A DNA stretch of 64,000 bases from Beroe forskalii (Eukaryota > Ctenophora > Nuda > Beroida > Beroidae), in the NCBI GenBank assembly GCA_011033025.1, contig WFMF01000620.1:24466-88465 (forward strand), read 5' to 3'. The position numbers and the translations under genes were made by a program. Positions 63,846 through 64,000 of the stretch are shown in pieces. The notes under the pieces were generated by a model that made no database searches, had not been told where the DNA came from, and saw nothing but the letters and a program-made list of their open reading frames with translations. Position 1 is the first letter of the stretch, and each line of letters opens with the position of its first letter.

Positions 63846-64000
63846 TTTGGGTTATGGTGGACTGACGGTTTCTAAACTGGCAATTGTGATCATATCAATC
63901 ATTCTCCATTGTAAAATTTTTATACTCCCGTCGATTTTATGTTAACTTAATTTTAGGTTTTTTACTCCAACCCCCTATATGATTCTGGTTTCCTTGGGTT

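Overview
This window is metazoan nuclear DNA, AT-rich, with no prokaryotic-style gene packing. Split genes have canonical GT-AG introns, and there is a dense load of DNA-transposon derivatives, APE-type non-LTR retroelements (LINEs) and minisatellites. I cannot name the species. The gene content, foldback elements and repeats suggest an invertebrate.

The main gene is a lysosomal or secreted arylsulfatase (ARSB/ARSI/ARSJ-like) on the minus strand. It runs from its ATG at 36737 leftwards to at least 4646. I reconstructed ten coding exons whose phases all agree. They encode about 489 residues: a signal peptide, the DD metal-binding motif, the C-S-P-S-R formylglycine motif, G-K-W-H-L-G, the H-S-P active-site segment, S-D-N-G and P-L-R-G-G-K. 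The C-terminal exons lie beyond the left edge or were not found. The protein has an unusual lysine-rich insertion in exons 4-5. At four of its splice sites, the exon edge together with the splice site has been copied in tandem into the neighbouring intron.

The long introns are filled with other elements. Intron 4 (22-33.5 kb) holds an old, long degenerate repeat and a few exon-like ORFs. Intron 5 (15.6-21.8 kb) holds a young but broken LINE. Intron 6 (7.4-15.5 kb) holds a 21-bp satellite, a 1.2-kb foldback element flanked by TAA, a 502-bp element with minisatellite arms and a perfect 8-bp target-site duplication, and small hairpin elements. The left end (1-4.4 kb) is a tandem duplication of about 2.7 kb.

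To the right, 36.7-44 kb shows no convincing gene, and 44.2-48.1 kb is an old tandem repeat of about 1 kb with a mariner-type transposase relic. 50.9-52.1 kb holds LINE 3' pieces, and 52.8-53.3 kb is CpG-rich. A small plus-strand gene of three exons (54952-57641, 97 residues predicted) is unrecognised. Its last intron contains a TA-flanked inverted-repeat element, and a promoter-like cluster of five CCAAT boxes plus an E-box follows it.

The right end (58.7-63.9 kb) has a second copy of the LINE, inverted in the middle as in twin priming and inserted in a 34-bp minisatellite. After it come a second minisatellite-armed element with a perfect 8-bp duplication and a block of simple GAAACCACC repeats. 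All calls are from reading sequence by eye; no database search or alignment was run.
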